Assembly: GCA_017311185.1 (NCBI GenBank)
Contig: JAESUZ010005462.1
Coordinates: 3,162,001-3,226,000, forward strand
Direction of reading: 5' to 3'
From: Proteles cristata cristata
Lineage: Eukaryota; Chordata; Mammalia; Carnivora; Hyaenidae
Length of the DNA: 64,000 bases
Made by a program: the position numbers and the translations under genes. Under the pieces are notes generated by a model. It was not told the origin of the DNA, searched no databases, and saw only the letters and a list, made by a program, of their open reading frames with translations. This document shows, piece after piece, positions 1 through 12,830 of the stretch; positions within the stretch are counted from its first letter, which is position 1; each line of letters starts with the position of its first letter.

Positions 1-18
1 CCTCTTTGTTCCTTTCAG

Positions 19-202
19 GATAGTTATGTTAGCTGGAATGGATGACATTACAATGAGACAGTCTTTATTGAAGTTTATATCAGAAACCAAATTAAATGTA
101 TCTCAAAGAAAATGTTTGATTCCAATTAATATTTTTAAAAGAAATTCAGAACAAAACTGGCCAATATTCAAAAACTACTTGTCAAAGAGAAATCTAAAGT
201 AA
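19..202 (+). other. Weak candidate exon (edge of window)
   Basis: A pyrimidine-rich tract ending in CAG at 16-18 looks like a splice acceptor. Behind it one frame stays open from 20 to the TAA at 200-202, giving 60 codons; the same frame is also open back to base 1. The encoded stretch is rich in Lys, Asn, Ile and Ser and ends in an RNLK-like tail. I recognise no domain. No AATAAA signal follows closely, so a terminal exon would need a distant polyadenylation site. An open frame this long is not rare by chance in AT-rich DNA. It could be a chance frame, a cryptic exon or a decayed pseudogene. Confidence 0.15.
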
Positions 203-619
203 AGACTTTTAGTGAAAAATGTAAGAAAGAAATGAACAAAAAATGGTATAGCTCACTTATTGATCAGGTAATATCTCTAATAAGCATGCAACATATTATT
301 TATAAACCCATATTAATTTAAACTTTTCTTTATTTGTGTTTTGGTAAAATGTATGTCCCCATGGAGACCAAACTGGCTCACAAGGAAAAACGTTTATGTG
401 TCGGTTCTAGGACAACTTTGCTTTGTTAGGGTGAACAAATCACTTATGTTTGTTTAATGAAATTATTGGCCTATTCATCTGGGAAAGTAAACACATTATA
501 TCCTATAAGAAAAGGGTACACCTATTTCAGTTAAAAGACCCCTTTGAAGACAGAACATTCCTAGGAGTGCTCCTATTACTTCCCTTATTTCATCACTGAA
601 CTGGCCCAAATTAGGTATC
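203..619. other. Unassigned AT-rich DNA
   Basis: I see no gene and no repeat family here. It runs from the end of the candidate edge exon to the target duplication of the first SINE. Confidence 0.6.
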
Positions 620-635
620 TGGTCTTTGATTTCTT

Positions 636-831
636 TCTTTTTTTTTTTCTTTTTTTTCTTTTGAGAGAGAGGATGCAAGTGAGCAAGGGATGGGGGTGGG
701 GGGGTGGAGGGAGAGAGAGAAGCAGGACTCATCTGAAGCAGGGCTCTTTTTTTTTTTTACCTGAAACGGGGTTTGAGACCATGACCTGAGCCGAAGTCAC
801 ATGCTTAACCAAGTGAGCCACCCAGGCACCC
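636..831 (-). mobile_element. CAN-SINE, diverged
   Basis: This is a tRNA-derived carnivore SINE in reverse. It starts with a T-rich tail, then a GAGA-rich body, and ends at the inverted head (GAGCCACCCAGGCACCC). Imperfect 16-bp target duplications, TGGTCTTTGATTTCTT at 620-635 and TGGTCTTTAATTTCTT at 832-847, fix its limits. The body has decayed and holds extra T and G runs, so it is an older copy. Confidence 0.95.
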
Positions 832-847
832 TGGTCTTTAATTTCTT

Positions 848-2589
848 AAGCAAAACTTCTTTATAAATAGTTTTAGAAAGTTATCTCTACTGATAGATCA
901 CAATTATTGCTTTGTACCAGGTTTGTTTAAATTCCACTAAAATTCTGCTCTGAAAATTGGCACACAGGACTGTGTGGCCTTTGTTTTGTAAGAATTCATC
1001 CACTGTTTTGTCATCTTCTCCCTGTGTATCGTCTGGAACTTTAAAATGTCTGCAAGGGTGGGAGGAGTTAAAGTTAATGTAGATGCACATGCAGACACAC
1101 AAATGCACATTCACACCCATGCATGTATGGCCGTCTTCTCCTAGAAGCCAAGAATCAAATGGGAGAGAAACTACATATGTGAAAACAGGAAATGATGTTA
1201 GGGATGAGATTGCAGGCACAAACATATGGACATCTCAGCCTTCATCTTCCTGTTCACAAATTGACAAAAAAAAATGATGGATCCTGGCAGCACTTGGATG
1301 CTTTCGTGTGCCCAAGTACTCACCCTCTGTGGCCAGGCAGAGGGGCAAGGCCATTTGACTCCTGCCTCCTTCCAGCATCTGGAGCCGCCATGCTTGGGCA
1401 GCCCCTGCAGCGAGTCCTCTGCCCCTTCCTGCTGTCTCAGTGTTACTGAACAGATGATGCCTGGTGAGAAGGACTTTGTAACCTGGGGTGTAGGTCGCCT
1501 TGTCCCTGCAGAGAATAGGGAGTACTCTTTGTAGAACCCTTCTGTCCCCCTGGTTCATTGTGATTAGAAGGCAGCTCCCAAGGGACAGAGCCTTCCCTAC
1601 CTCCTCTCCAGCACAGAATGCTTTGAGAACTGCAGGAGTCCCCACCCCCACCCCCACCCCGCCAACCCTGTACTGGTGTGCAGACCCAGGTCCCCTGCAT
1701 TAAATAGGTTTTGTGGATGTACAGCCTTTCTCAGCCAGGGCTCTGTAACCTCTCAACCTTAAAATCTCTTTGAGAAACTAGAGTGTAATAGAGATGTAAA
1801 GAGAGTTTAATTTCCAAAACCAGTGAATAGATGTATTCAGATAACTTTCACTTGAGGTTAAAAAAAGGAAAGGCCATAAAAATTAGAGTATGCTGGCTTC
1901 AGTGACACAACAGCTGCATTTCATTGTGCATTTCTTCACATCAACCCTGGTTATTGAATTTGCAGCAATTAGTGTTTTGGTGTAGCCTAAATAGCCTAAG
2001 AAGTCCAGTGGATTTCCAAGTGTGGTGTCTCATTCCATGCTCTGAACTTGCCTACTAACACCACGCCTCAAAGGAGGTGACTGACCACTTGCAGGAATGG
2101 CAGACCGACCACCCACAAGATGGTTCCTCTGCATATGCACGTTGTTATGAAAAGCCAGCTCTGAAACATGATAGCACTTTGTAAGGTCTCTAATGTGCTG
2201 GTGACCTAACAATTGTGTTTAGCAGCTTAAACCTCAAGTCTAATTGCAAAGCAACAGTTCTATTAATCCTTGTCACAAGCATCACTCATTCAGTAGTTTG
2301 AGGTAAAGATTATTATATCTTTAGGAACAGCCTTTATATGTTGCTCTGTGAAGGAAGAGTCAACACCACTATTGTGGGTGGCATATACTCGAAGTCACCT
2401 GGCATTCCTTCTCAGAGACTTCTGCAAACCCTTTAGGGTTATGCTCACCCAGCAATGCCCATGGGTATATATATTATCAGTGCTGGGGACAGGTACACAG
2501 GTGAACACTGATAACTTTGTTCCTGTCCCTCTTGTAGCACTATGCCTTGTCTTCAGCACCAGGAATGCCCATGTCTAGTGTGGTAAGAG
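848..2589. other. Unassigned, includes a GC-richer patch
   Basis: No gene is recognised. About 1230-1700 is clearly richer in G and C than its surroundings and contains a (CCCCCA)-type tract at about 1641-1663. Overlapping short frames on both strands there are explained by composition, not by a coding signal. The remainder is ordinary unique sequence. Confidence 0.5.
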
Positions 2590-2735
2590 CTTTACTAGCA
2601 TGTCCTCTGCTCCTCACAGCAGCTGGGCAAAATAAGTGTTTTTCTCCCCCATTTTGCCAGTGGAGAAAAGGAGGCTCAGCTTGGTTAAGTAACTTGCCCA
2701 GAGCATCTGTGGATAGCAGCTGTGATGGAGTTTGA
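2590..2735 (-). repeat. MIR SINE relic
   Basis: The order is that of an inverted MIR: a 'CCCCCATTTTGCC' core, 'GAGGCTCAG', then 'GGTTAAGTAACTTGCCCAGAG'-like sequence. MIR is an ancient tRNA-derived SINE shared by mammals. Ends are approximate. Confidence 0.65.
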
Positions 2736-2740
2736 ATATG

Positions 2741-4551
2741 CTTTCTACTTTTGTAGGCCATGCCACTCCCCCTCTTCTTTTTTTGCAACCTACTTTTCCT
2801 GCCATTATTTCCCTTTAGAGAACTTAACTTCGCCTATAATGATTTTTGACACTTCTCCTTTGTCACCCATATGTTCCTTGTGACACTAGGCCAGGACCAG
2901 GTACATAAGCTTTCACCCTTCAGGAAGCAGGGAGGACTTGTCGGTATTCAAAGATCCTGTGGTAGAAGCCCCTACTGTGTGCTAGGCACTATGCTAGGCC
3001 GGGTGAAGCTGTAGAGAAGCATTAGCTGGACTTTGCTGATATGACTGAGCTCAAACAGATAGCAGTGAGTTCAACATGCTGTCAAAGCTTCAGCCTAGAA
3101 GGGATATTACAAATAGCCTTCCCATGGCAGAAACAAATTCATTAGTTAAGTTTACAAAAAATTTACTAACTCTTTTGAGTTTGTTTAATCAAATAACTGT
3201 AACTTGTTTTGGCTTATTTTTTCTGTCTAAAAAACATTTAAAAAGGAGCATAGCAAACTGACATTACTTAATTAGCCGAAAGATGTTTGGTGTTGCTAAC
3301 TAGGAGGTACGTTCTGGAGAATGTTCCCCAGCTAGGAAGGAGAGGCTTGGCTGGGCCACTGCTCCCTGCATGCAAATGAGAGACTTGATTGACCTTAATG
3401 ACCCACTGGGAATTGTCATTTTTGCAGAGATAAGACCAAAACTTCCTATCCTGCTGCAATCAGCCCACTATTTCAGGAGCCATTTGCTCTCATCCTTGAT
3501 TGCATTTATTTTGTTATGTATAGTTTTAGGTTATTTAAATCATTTTTTTTTTAAATGGCTTTCTTAAAGGCCATTCTCTTCTGAACCGTTTGTCCTGCAG
3601 CCCTCGGAAGTCTGGAGGTCCTGTGCTGACATCACGTGTTCTACATTCAACAGCACTTTTCTGTTCTGAGCTTGCCCTCCTCCCCAAAGCTGAAATAAAT
3701 CAAAGTTGGTTGAGACTCAGTCGCAATAAATCAAGACCTGTCCAGAACTGGAGCCTGCCCAGTCAAAATGTCATAGCTTGGCTTTCACTGAGGATTAATT
3801 AAAGGCCTGATATAAAGCCCAGATGTGCTTTAGGAGAGTAGCAAGCTGCCTGGTGGCTGTGTCTCCCCAGGTTTCTGCCCACCCAAGAATATGCTGGAGG
3901 AGGACGGGAAAGGCATCCAAGGTTGGGAGGGCACGAAGGGGGAGGGAGGCGCCCATCAACGCATCTGAGTGGACTTTATCTAGTTTGGAGGAAACAGAAC
4001 AAGCTCTCCAACAAGGGAAAATTCTATCTATGTCAGGCTATGTGTATACAGTATTTAAGTGGAAGGAAAATATAATAGCTCAGAAATCGTGTTTTAATTG
4101 AAAAGACAAATGAATCACGCTTTTATTATTTAAAAATTGTAATAAAATTAATGCCTCATTCATACTGTAATTATAAATTTTTTAGACCGAAGAAGCTATG
4201 CAGATAAAACACTTTTGAGGTGCTTTTATTCACAGAAAGCTGAGTTAGACAAGGATAGGTTTGGGATTAGGGTTCACTCCTAGTTTTTTCTTTAGCTCTG
4301 CGTGATTCCACATAGCCATCCAAAACAGGACAATTGATTAAATTCCCACAGAACATGTCTATATGAAAGTGACTATGTAAGAATGACTAATTCCCCATAT
4401 GTGCCAACAAAGTACTGCATTTGAAATAGAAAACAAGATATAACTTATGAAATCATGTTTTTGTATGACTTTAAATTTAATATTTACCACTGTAGAAATT
4501 TGATTCTGAGGTTGGATTTAAAAAAAAAAAAAGGGGGGGGGGACACCGTCT
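2741..4551. other. Unassigned; small L2-like fragment at 2955-3015
   Basis: The phrase 'CCTACTGTGTGCTAGGCACTATGCTAGG' pattern near 2968-2998 resembles an inverted L2 or MIR end. No gene or other repeat is recognised. The purine-rich patch around 3890-3960 gives short open frames without coding features. Confidence 0.4.
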
Positions 4552-4757
4552 TAGTACCTGGGTGTCTCAGTCAGTTAAGCATCTGAGTCTTGATTTCGGC
4601 TCAGGTCATGATCCCAAGGTCATGGGATCAAGCCCCATATTGAGCTCAGCTCTGACAGCATGGAACCTGCTTGGGATTCTCTTTCTCTCTCTCTGCCCTT
4701 CCCTTGCTTGCACAAGTTCTCTCTCTCAATATAAATAAACAAAAATTTTTTTAAAAT
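4552..4757 (+). mobile_element. CAN-SINE
   Basis: A diverged head (TACCTGGGTGTCTCAGTCAG) is followed by the 'GGCTCAGGTCATGATC' box, a CT-rich body and an AATAAA-containing A-rich tail. It is preceded by an A12 and G9 homopolymer run. The target duplication is not clear. Confidence 0.9.
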
Positions 4758-7700
4758 TAAAAGGTTGATAATACATCAAAGATTGATAATGCATCAACAG
4801 TCTTTTCTTGTGGTAATACCTATACTGAATATCTGAAAATCAGCTATTTAGAAACTTCTTAAACAAAGAGTGAATCTCCTGATTGCTATACAATCTATAG
4901 TGGATAATTGGTGCTAATAATTGGAATACTTTATTGGGAAAAATAGGCTCTTTGTGACTAGAATATCTTACTATTTTATATGGTATGTGTTTACATGAAC
5001 ATTAAGCTTTTATCAATGGAGAGTTCAGCTTTTCCCAGAGTGATAGATTTCCTCACAATGTTAGTATTGATGTTAACATTCTAGACATGAAACTTTTGTT
5101 TCTTATGAACTTGCATATAAATTTCAGAAAAACATTGTGGTTTCAACTGAAGTGATCTGAATGTTTTTTATTCTTACTTTTTGACCCAGGTATTTAAATA
5201 TACAATCATCCAGTTGTAAGGATTTTTTCAACTACTGAAGTTTTAATAGCCATATTATAAGTGATTATATATAGTTTCTTAGTATTTTTTATCTTATAAT
5301 CTGAATATCTTGTGGCTGAGGTAGCAACTAGAGTTTTAGCATATTTTTGCAATTTGTTAGAAATAACAGTTTCAGCTCTTTTCCAGATAATCAAACTACA
5401 TATTTCTATTGAGATTACTGAAAATTGGTAGATCATTTGAGGTTTTCAAGGATCTAGCAGCATGATATTTGGCTTTCTAAGACCTTCTTCAAGGACCTCC
5501 TCTTATTGGAGTGAGTTATCTAGGAAAAAATAAATTACTGCAAACTTACATTTCCATTAGTACAGACAATTGACATTTTAAGTAGTTTTGCCATATCATG
5601 CTTTATTGCTTAGTCCATAAGTAAATTTTATATTTATAGTTACCATTGTAGGGTTTTTTGTTGTTGTTGTTTTGTTTTTTTTACCATTTCTGCATTTGAA
5701 TTTTACTAACACTGTGTGAGGTTGAAGGTTGAAGAGCCCAGGTCAATGTGTCTCTGGAGTGAAGATTGGGTTTTAAGAGTCAGGAAATTTAGAGAAATAG
5801 ACCTTTCCTAGGGCCCACGTTAAATACTCTTACATACTAAATTGTCAGTACTTTAATTTACACACTTCTAGAACTTTGAGCCAGTTGACAGTCAGTATAT
5901 GACATAGCCTGTGATACTGTAAACAAACTTCCTTCCAGCTTTTCTAATCCATTAGACTTTTCTTTTATACTCAATTTGAAGGTGTGCGTGTCTATGTGTG
6001 TGTGTGTGTAAATAAATAAATAGTACCCTTTTATCTTTGGACTGTAATCTTTTCAGTACCCAAAAAAGGTCTTTTTGCCTGTCTACCTTTTAGTTCATGC
6101 AGCATCCATGGTAGTGATTTATCACTTAGTTGTTTATGTGCTTGTCTATCCAGACATTAAGAATTGTATCACAAGGGCAGCAATGTTGTTTCATTTGGTT
6201 TCTTTGGTGTCTAACTAAGTAACAAGCACATGGGATGAGTTCAATATTTGCTGATGACTGAAGAGACAAGAGATTTGGCATGTATCCTTTACAGACTAGT
6301 AAGGAGCGCTTTGATACGTCATTGCCATGGTGTTCCAGAAGACACAGCAGATTTCCCTGACAGCCCTTCAAAACTACTACCTAAAAATGCTCCAGTACGG
6401 AGAGGAAGAGTAACAGAAATCTCCTAGAACATAAAGTATTTATGGAAGATGCATTAACTTTTTCTACTTGGATGACTTTTAGTTTCTAGAAACAGTAATG
6501 TATGGTCCTCAACAGATCTGAGTTACTACAATTCCTAAAATAGGTGGCCTGGCTCCCAGAATAATCTTTTTCATTATACATTTTTTTCTTATGTATTTTT
6601 AATCACATTGAAGTGAAAAGCTAACTTAATAGACCTAATATAGTTTGGATAAGTGTGAGCATATGCACAGTTACAGTAACACTACTTGTGCCAGCAAGAA
6701 CATCTTATTACCATGCCTGAGTATTAACACAGTATTCAGAAAAGACTGTCTTTAAGAGCTTGCTATAGTCAAAATCAGAATTATGTTATACAGTTGAGAT
6801 GGGAAATGCACCTTAATTAACACAGACCATCTGTAGCCCAGAGTACTGGGCCTGTTGACTCAGGCCTGCCTGCCCTCTGGCACTGAGACTTGGAGCTCAG
6901 GGATCGGTACTTGCTTTGATACTTCAGCTCCCACTGAAAGCATGGTCCACTCTGAGGACCTGCTCGGGCTCTGCTGACAGCACTCTGCATCTCTCTGATT
7001 TTGATTGTTGCTGAAGACACATGTTTCTTGCTAGTTAGATGTATGAGGAATTGGCCTAGGGAGGAGAAGAAAGGTTAGAGCAAAACCTCACCATCTCCCT
7101 CGTACCATAGTGTCAGTACAGCATATTGGCATAAAAGAGTTGCCTGAAACACTCTTGATGTGAAATCATCCAGAATCACTTTTCTGAATTTAGGGCAGGC
7201 CACATTTACAATCTATTACATTTTGGACTAGAGAGTATACTTAGAAATTGTCTACTCTAATCAGATGTAGAAATGAAGACCAAAAAAAGTGATTTTTTCA
7301 GTGTTGTATAGCCAGAACTTAAATAGACAAACAAAACACTTATCAGCCTTTTTGGCTACTGTTTTTTCTTTCCATTGTAGTCTCATATTATCATATTAGT
7401 TTAAAGATGGGTAAGAGTTGATCATAAAGCTTCATGATTAGTTTCTAAAAATACATCCAGCCATATGCTCATAATACATGTGATTTTGTATTTTATATTA
7501 TACTTAAATATAAGTTATCTTTAAAGTTTCATCATTTATGAGGCCTTTATGAACATATTTTTGGTGATAATATATGCTTAGCTCTTAAAGTTGAGGGGAT
7601 GGGTACAGAGGTGGATTCAATTGCTGCTCTGTGCTACCTGCTAAAGTATCAGACAATTTTTTCCTTCGTGCATTATTGGTAGTATTTGCTGTGGACTCCA

Positions 7701-8814
7701 CATGATAAAAGTATTAGATTGTTACATTTTAACAGTTATCTATATCTGCTCAAGAACCACCTCCACTTGGGTGGCCATCCACTGCATGTTAGACCCCAAG
7801 GAGGTCACCCCCACAATTGCACTGGCTCACCCTACTTTGCCCAGTGGGAGGCCCTGACTGCTGGGGAGGGCTTCCAAGCAACTCCTTTGGCACAAATAGG
7901 TCTTCCTGCTTCTTTAAGAAGCTCTCCTTCCTAGGGAAGGGACAGTTGATGTAGAAAACAAAGACTTAAAACCTTAAATGTTAGCTAAAAACATCTGGAT
8001 AGCTATGTGGACTTTATCCAGGAACTAACGACAGGGTGTCCAGCCACAGGTGACTGTGTTCTTTTTGCCCAGCTTCTTTGTGGCCAGATCCCAACTGATG
8101 CTGTCTTCAATAAAGATTAGGTCATGTTTACAAAATAGTCTGAGCTAAGGTTTTCCTGAAGCCTTAGGAGATTGTTTTTTGGCTTTGAAATTTAATATTT
8201 TTTATAGTAAACTTATTAAAAGTCCAGCTTTTTTCCATCATTTCCTAGAATGACCTGAGGGTTTTCTCTCTTGGTTCTGTGCAGCCTTAGCTGTGGGTTT
8301 TCTTAGTGAAGGTCTCTCTTTAATGGAGGGTCCTCTTTAAAAGTCTCTTAGATCACATTTATCCCACTTTACCACATGGAGAATTGTCACCACTCTTCAC
8401 TTTACCCCTTCACATAGCTTAGATGCATGGAAACAGTGGTTTTAAATTTCCTCGTAGTACTAAAGTTAAATATTGTTAATTATTCTAGTTGTTCAGTATT
8501 AGATCAAAGCATTCAGAAAACAACAACAGCAACAATAGTAACATTTAAATCTGACACTTTATGTATTGTTCATACTAGATGTCCTACCAGCTCCATAGAC
8601 ATGGAGTGTGCATAGAGAAAGAAGAAATACGGAAAGAGGAAAAGAGGGAGGGGAAAAGATGTCCTTCTAATTTTATTCTCCTATTGCCACTTCTAGAGGA
8701 GCATTTTTAAAGGATGTGATAGTTCATGAAGCACTTTAAATACTTTATCTGAGCTCTTTTCTTTCATGGTGTTTGTCACAAAAGTAATTAACTCATTATT
8801 TGTGTAATCTCTGG
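4758..8814. other. Unassigned AT-rich unique DNA
   Basis: About 4 kb without an identifiable gene or high-confidence transposon. There is an 18-bp imperfect tandem pair at about 4763-4799, a short TG run at about 5993-6009, and slightly GC-richer patches at 6830-7010 and 7740-7930 whose short frames show no recognised family. Confidence 0.5.
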
Positions 8815-8905
8815 TGATCTTTCTCCTCCACTGTATTGTAAGCTCCATTAGGTCTGTCCTGTTCACTCCTAGAGCCCCAGCCACATGCCCACCTCCTGAC
8901 CCATG
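8815..8905 (+). repeat. L2 LINE 3' fragment
   Basis: The sequence follows the L2 tail pattern: 'TGTAAGCTCCATTAGGTC', then TGTTCACTCCTAGAGCCCCAG. It is short and diverged. Confidence 0.5.
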
Positions 8906-9079
8906 ACAGGCTAGCTGGAGTGTTGATTAAAAAGGTAAGTTCTTAGAGCACTCTCCCTCACCTTAACTATGACTCTTCTAGGAGGTTATTTTGATCCCTA
9001 GTCTAAGAATCTGTTAGCAAGCTCCCATTGCCTCTTGTTCTTTATTTCAAAACTCACAGAATACATGTACTTTGTTGTT

Positions 9080-9220
9080 CAGAGACTTTCTTCCATGCTA
9101 GACTGTCAGGCTTAGGAAGACTTGGCCTGTGTATGATTCTTCATTGCCGAGTCCCTAGGGCCTAGCACCATGCTGAGTACGTGTTGATACTTAGTCCCTG
9201 TTTGTTGAATGAACAACAAT
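9080..9220 (+). repeat. L2 LINE 3' end
   Basis: The L2 3' order is visible: 'AGACTGTCAGGCTTAGGAAG', a 'CCCTAGGGCCTAGCACCATG' core and the closing 'TTTGTTGAATGAAC'. L2 is an ancient LINE. Confidence 0.6.
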
Positions 9221-9244
9221 AAGCAAACCCCAGGTAAGGAGGGT

Positions 9245-9395
9245 GGACACTATTGTTTTAGGGCTTTATAAAAAAGGGAGTTGGGCCTTAGAGAGTGAAC
9301 AGCTTGACTTCGGTCAAATGGTATGTGGTAGAACTGTTATTCGCTGGTCTCCTGGCTTCATGTCTTGTGTTTTTCCACTGTACCACACTGACTCA
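9245..9395 (-). repeat. MIR-like relic
   Basis: An inverted MIR-like order is seen: 'GGGCCTTAGAGAGTGAACAG', 'TTCGGTCAAATGG' and 'CTTGTGTTTTTCCACTGTACCAC'. Strongly diverged. Confidence 0.5.
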
Positions 9396-10625
9396 TTTGT
9401 GTGAAATCCACCTCGTGATGCTCTCTGAAGAAGACAGTTTCCAGGTCCTGAGGGACACAGCTGCAGCCTTGAGGAAGGGGATCTGAAAATGAAGTCTAGC
9501 AGTAATGGCTAATGCCTTCCACATCTCCTTCAGGGACCAACAGGTGTGAGTTTGCCTGATCAGCCTGACATGTTCCTCTCAGTTGTCTGCAGCAAGACTC
9601 GAGTGCACCTCCCCTTAGAACTTCCAGGGTAGCTCAGGTTCCTTTCAAGAATTCTCTAATGAAATATTCCTTGAGGAAATCTAAGGCAGTCTCCTTTTCT
9701 CCCTAAAGTGAAGTTGTTGTGCAGAGATATAATATTTAGGCATATGTGCCCACACCCCAAAATCTATGCATCCCCCCAAAAAAGATTTCTTCTTCAGAGT
9801 TCCTGGAGGGATTGTGCTTCCTGCCTATAATAATCCCTCATGATCAATAAATACCACCTGCTGAAAATAGTCACAAGGTCAAGTGATTAAGAGACTTTTT
9901 ATCAATATGCTATGCTTACTTGTACTACATCTGCAGCTGGAACCTTCAAGCAAGAGTTATCCATTTAGTCACCAAACACTCACAGGTGATCTACTCTGTA
10001 AAAAGTAATTCTCACCTTCAATAGCTTAGCACCCAGGAGAATAGAAGTTGATGGCATCAGTACAGAGACTCAACTAGGGAGTTTCTAAACCATCTTGCAA
10101 TTCTGATTTTTTAAACTCAAATAATTTCAGTCAGAATGTTTTCTTCTCTTTAACAAGTTTTATTGGGGACAGAAGTGAGAAGAAAGGCCTTGAGGATCTC
10201 CTTGTGGGGTATCAGTCTGAGCCCCGACAGAAAAGGAAGCAGCAGCGTGTACTGTGTCCTGGATGGGCAGGGAGTGGCCTTGGCATGAATCCATGCTTCA
10301 CAAGGTATCAGATACTCTCAGGTTTTAAGGAATTCTTTTTGTGAAAAGCTGTCTGGGAATCTTTCAGTGTTAGACAGATTGAAAACCCTGATCCTGAGAA
10401 CAAGGTATCAGCGTCAGGGTCCCTATCTAGCTCTGATAGTTTTACACTTCTGGTTCACTAGTTCATTGGTGTTTTTCCATAAAGAAGCTTGAGATTGCCA
10501 TATGAAAGCACTGTCTAGTCACATTAGGAAAAAAATCTTTGCAGGATATGTGAATTATTTGTCTAGACTTAGAACTGTGTCCTAGCTGAGCAGGGCAGGA
10601 GATGGATTACAACAAGTTGATTTAT
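9396..10625. other. Unassigned unique DNA
   Basis: I see no gene and no clear repeat between the MIR/L2 relics and the next SINE. Confidence 0.5.
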
Positions 10626-10641
10626 AAAAGTGAGTACTTCT

Positions 10642-10796
10642 GGGGCACTGGGTGGCTCAGTTAGTTGAGTGTCTGATTCTTGATTTTGGCTCAGGTCATG
10701 ATCTTATGGTTCGTGAGTTCTAGCCCCATATCAAGCTCTGTGCTAACAACATGGAGCCTGCTTGGGATTCTCTCTCTCCCTCTCCCTCTGCCCCAC

Positions 10797-10830
<34 letters not shown>

Positions 10831-10858
10831 AAAATAAATAAATGCACTTAAAAAAACA
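10642..10858 (+). mobile_element. CAN-SINE
   Basis: Full order from head (GGGGCACTGGGTGGCTCAG) to a long CT microsatellite and A-rich tail. Target duplications AAAAGTGAGTACTTCTG at about 10626-10641 and AAAAGAAGTACTTCTGA at about 10859-10875 bracket it. Confidence 0.95.
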
Positions 10859-10875
10859 CAAAAGAAGTACTTCTG

Positions 10876-11814
10876 AAGTACAAAAAAAAATCCATTTTAC
10901 AAAAGAACTCCCTACAGGGTGCTTTAAAGTTACTAGATCTCCTCATAATAAAAATAGAAAGCATTACCCTTTTCATTTCATTCATACACATTTTGAAAGT
11001 GTGCATCCATTGCTTCTCTCTGTGCCTCATATGATGTGTTAGACTTTTACAAAATTTGAAGTGCCCCATTCTGATGTAAAAACATCTAGTTGCATAAAGA
11101 AAGAAAGCATCAGGCCATAGGAATGCTCACCAAACATGTCTTACAGTACAGTAGCTGGCAGAACACATCGCACATCAGTATCTAGGAGCTTACTGCCCTG
11201 AAAAGAATGACCAAGCCTTCTATGAAGCTGTACCTCACCTGTGCTCTTCAGCACATGAACACTGTAGCACATGGTTGTGGGCTCCGCCTCTGGAGCAATA
11301 CACGCCCTCTTCTCTTCTTTGCCTGCCCAATGGTCTATGGCTGCAGCTTGCTAAACTGTCTTCTTGCACTCTGTCCCCCAAAGTTGTGCCACCTACCAAC
11401 AACTGTTTTTATTTAGTTTTTTTTTGTAATATTTGCCATTTTTGTCCTGCAGCAAAAATTCTGCTATAGTATCATTCTAAAAATAATAATATGGTTGGGA
11501 AGGCAGACTCTGTCTAGCAACTCCAAGTCACCTCCCAGGAAATTTCTGAAAATGTATCTTCCTTTAATGCTCGTCATAAAATAAGACTTAAACATGCAAA
11601 ATTGGGACCATAAAGGAGGGTTCATGGATATTTATGGTAAACTTTATGTTGTGTTTACATGCACAGATTATATAGTAATCAGTCTAGGTTTGGCGGTATA
11701 CAATTTCTTTAGATGAGTGATTTTGATAAATCACAATAGTTAAAAAAAGAAGTTCCCACATATACAATCATGCTCTTCATTAAAAGTAATGTAGTCAGTA
11801 GCATTGGTACTTTG
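10876..11814. other. Unassigned unique DNA
   Basis: No gene or repeat is recognised up to the TA target of the Tigger1 element. Short frames at 11207-11469 show no family. Confidence 0.5.
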
Positions 11815-12606
11815 TACAGGCATACATCTGAGATAGTACAGGTTCAGTTCCAGACCACCACAATAAAGCAAATATCGCAGTAAAGCAAGCTAAATGAATT
11901 TTTTGGTTTCCCAGGGAATATAAAAGTAATGCTTACATTACACTGAAATCTATTAAGTGTGCAATAAATGGCATTATGTCTTTAAAAAACAATATATATA
12001 CCTTAATTAAAAATACTTTATTGCTAAGAAATGCTAATCATCATCTGAGATTTCAGCAAGTCATAATCTTTGCTGGTGGAGGGTCTTAGCTCAAAGTTGT
12101 TGGCTGCAGACTGATCAGGGTGGTAGTTGCTGAAGAGAGGGGTGGCTGTGGCCATTTCTTAAAATAAGACAAATAATGAAGTTTGCTGCATTGATTTAAC
12201 TTTTCCTCTCAGGAACAAATTCCCTAGTTGCATGTGATGCTCTTTAATAGCATTTTACCCACAAAGAAACTTCTTTGAAACTTGGAAGCCAATCTTCTGC
12301 TGCTTTATCAACTAAGTTTATGTAATATTCTAAATCCTTTGTTGTCATTTTAACAGGCTTCACAGCATCTTCACCAGGAGTAGATTCTGTATCAAGAAAT
12401 CACTTTCATTGTTCATCCATAAAAAGCAACTCCTTATCCATTCATATTTTATCGTGAGATTATGGCATTTCAGTCACATTTTTAGGCTTTAATTCCAATC
12501 CTAGTTCCAACCCCTCAAAGTCATCCATGAGGGTTGGAATCAACTTCTCCCAGTGTCTTGTTTTTGTTGATATTTTGATCTCTTACCATGAATCATGAAT
12601 GTTCTT

Positions 12607-12830
12607 TTTTAATGTTTTTCTTTTTTAATTTTTTTAGTGTTTATTTTTGAGAGAGACAGAGCATCATTGGGGGAGGGGCAGAGAGAGAGAAGGAGACACA
12701 GAACCTGAAGCAGTCTCCAGGCCCTCAGCTGTTAGCACAGAGCCTGATGCAGGGCTTGAACTCACTAATTGCAAGATCATGACCTGAGCCCAAATGGGAC
12801 ACTTAACCACCTGAACCACCCAGGTGCCCC
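12607..12830 (-). mobile_element. CAN-SINE inside Tigger1
   Basis: An inverted SINE ending at CACCCAGGTGCCCC. Target duplications TGAATCATGAATGTTCTT (12589-12606) and TGATTTGTGAATTTTCTT (12831-12848) are both Tigger1 transposase sequence, so the SINE arrived after Tigger1. The duplications have diverged, which suggests an older SINE copy. Confidence 0.93.

Noticed and set aside
1230..1703. GC-richer patch with frames on both strands, considered as an exon or CpG island
   Set aside because: CpG dinucleotides are few, frames overlap on both strands as expected from composition, and no splice-bounded frame stands out.
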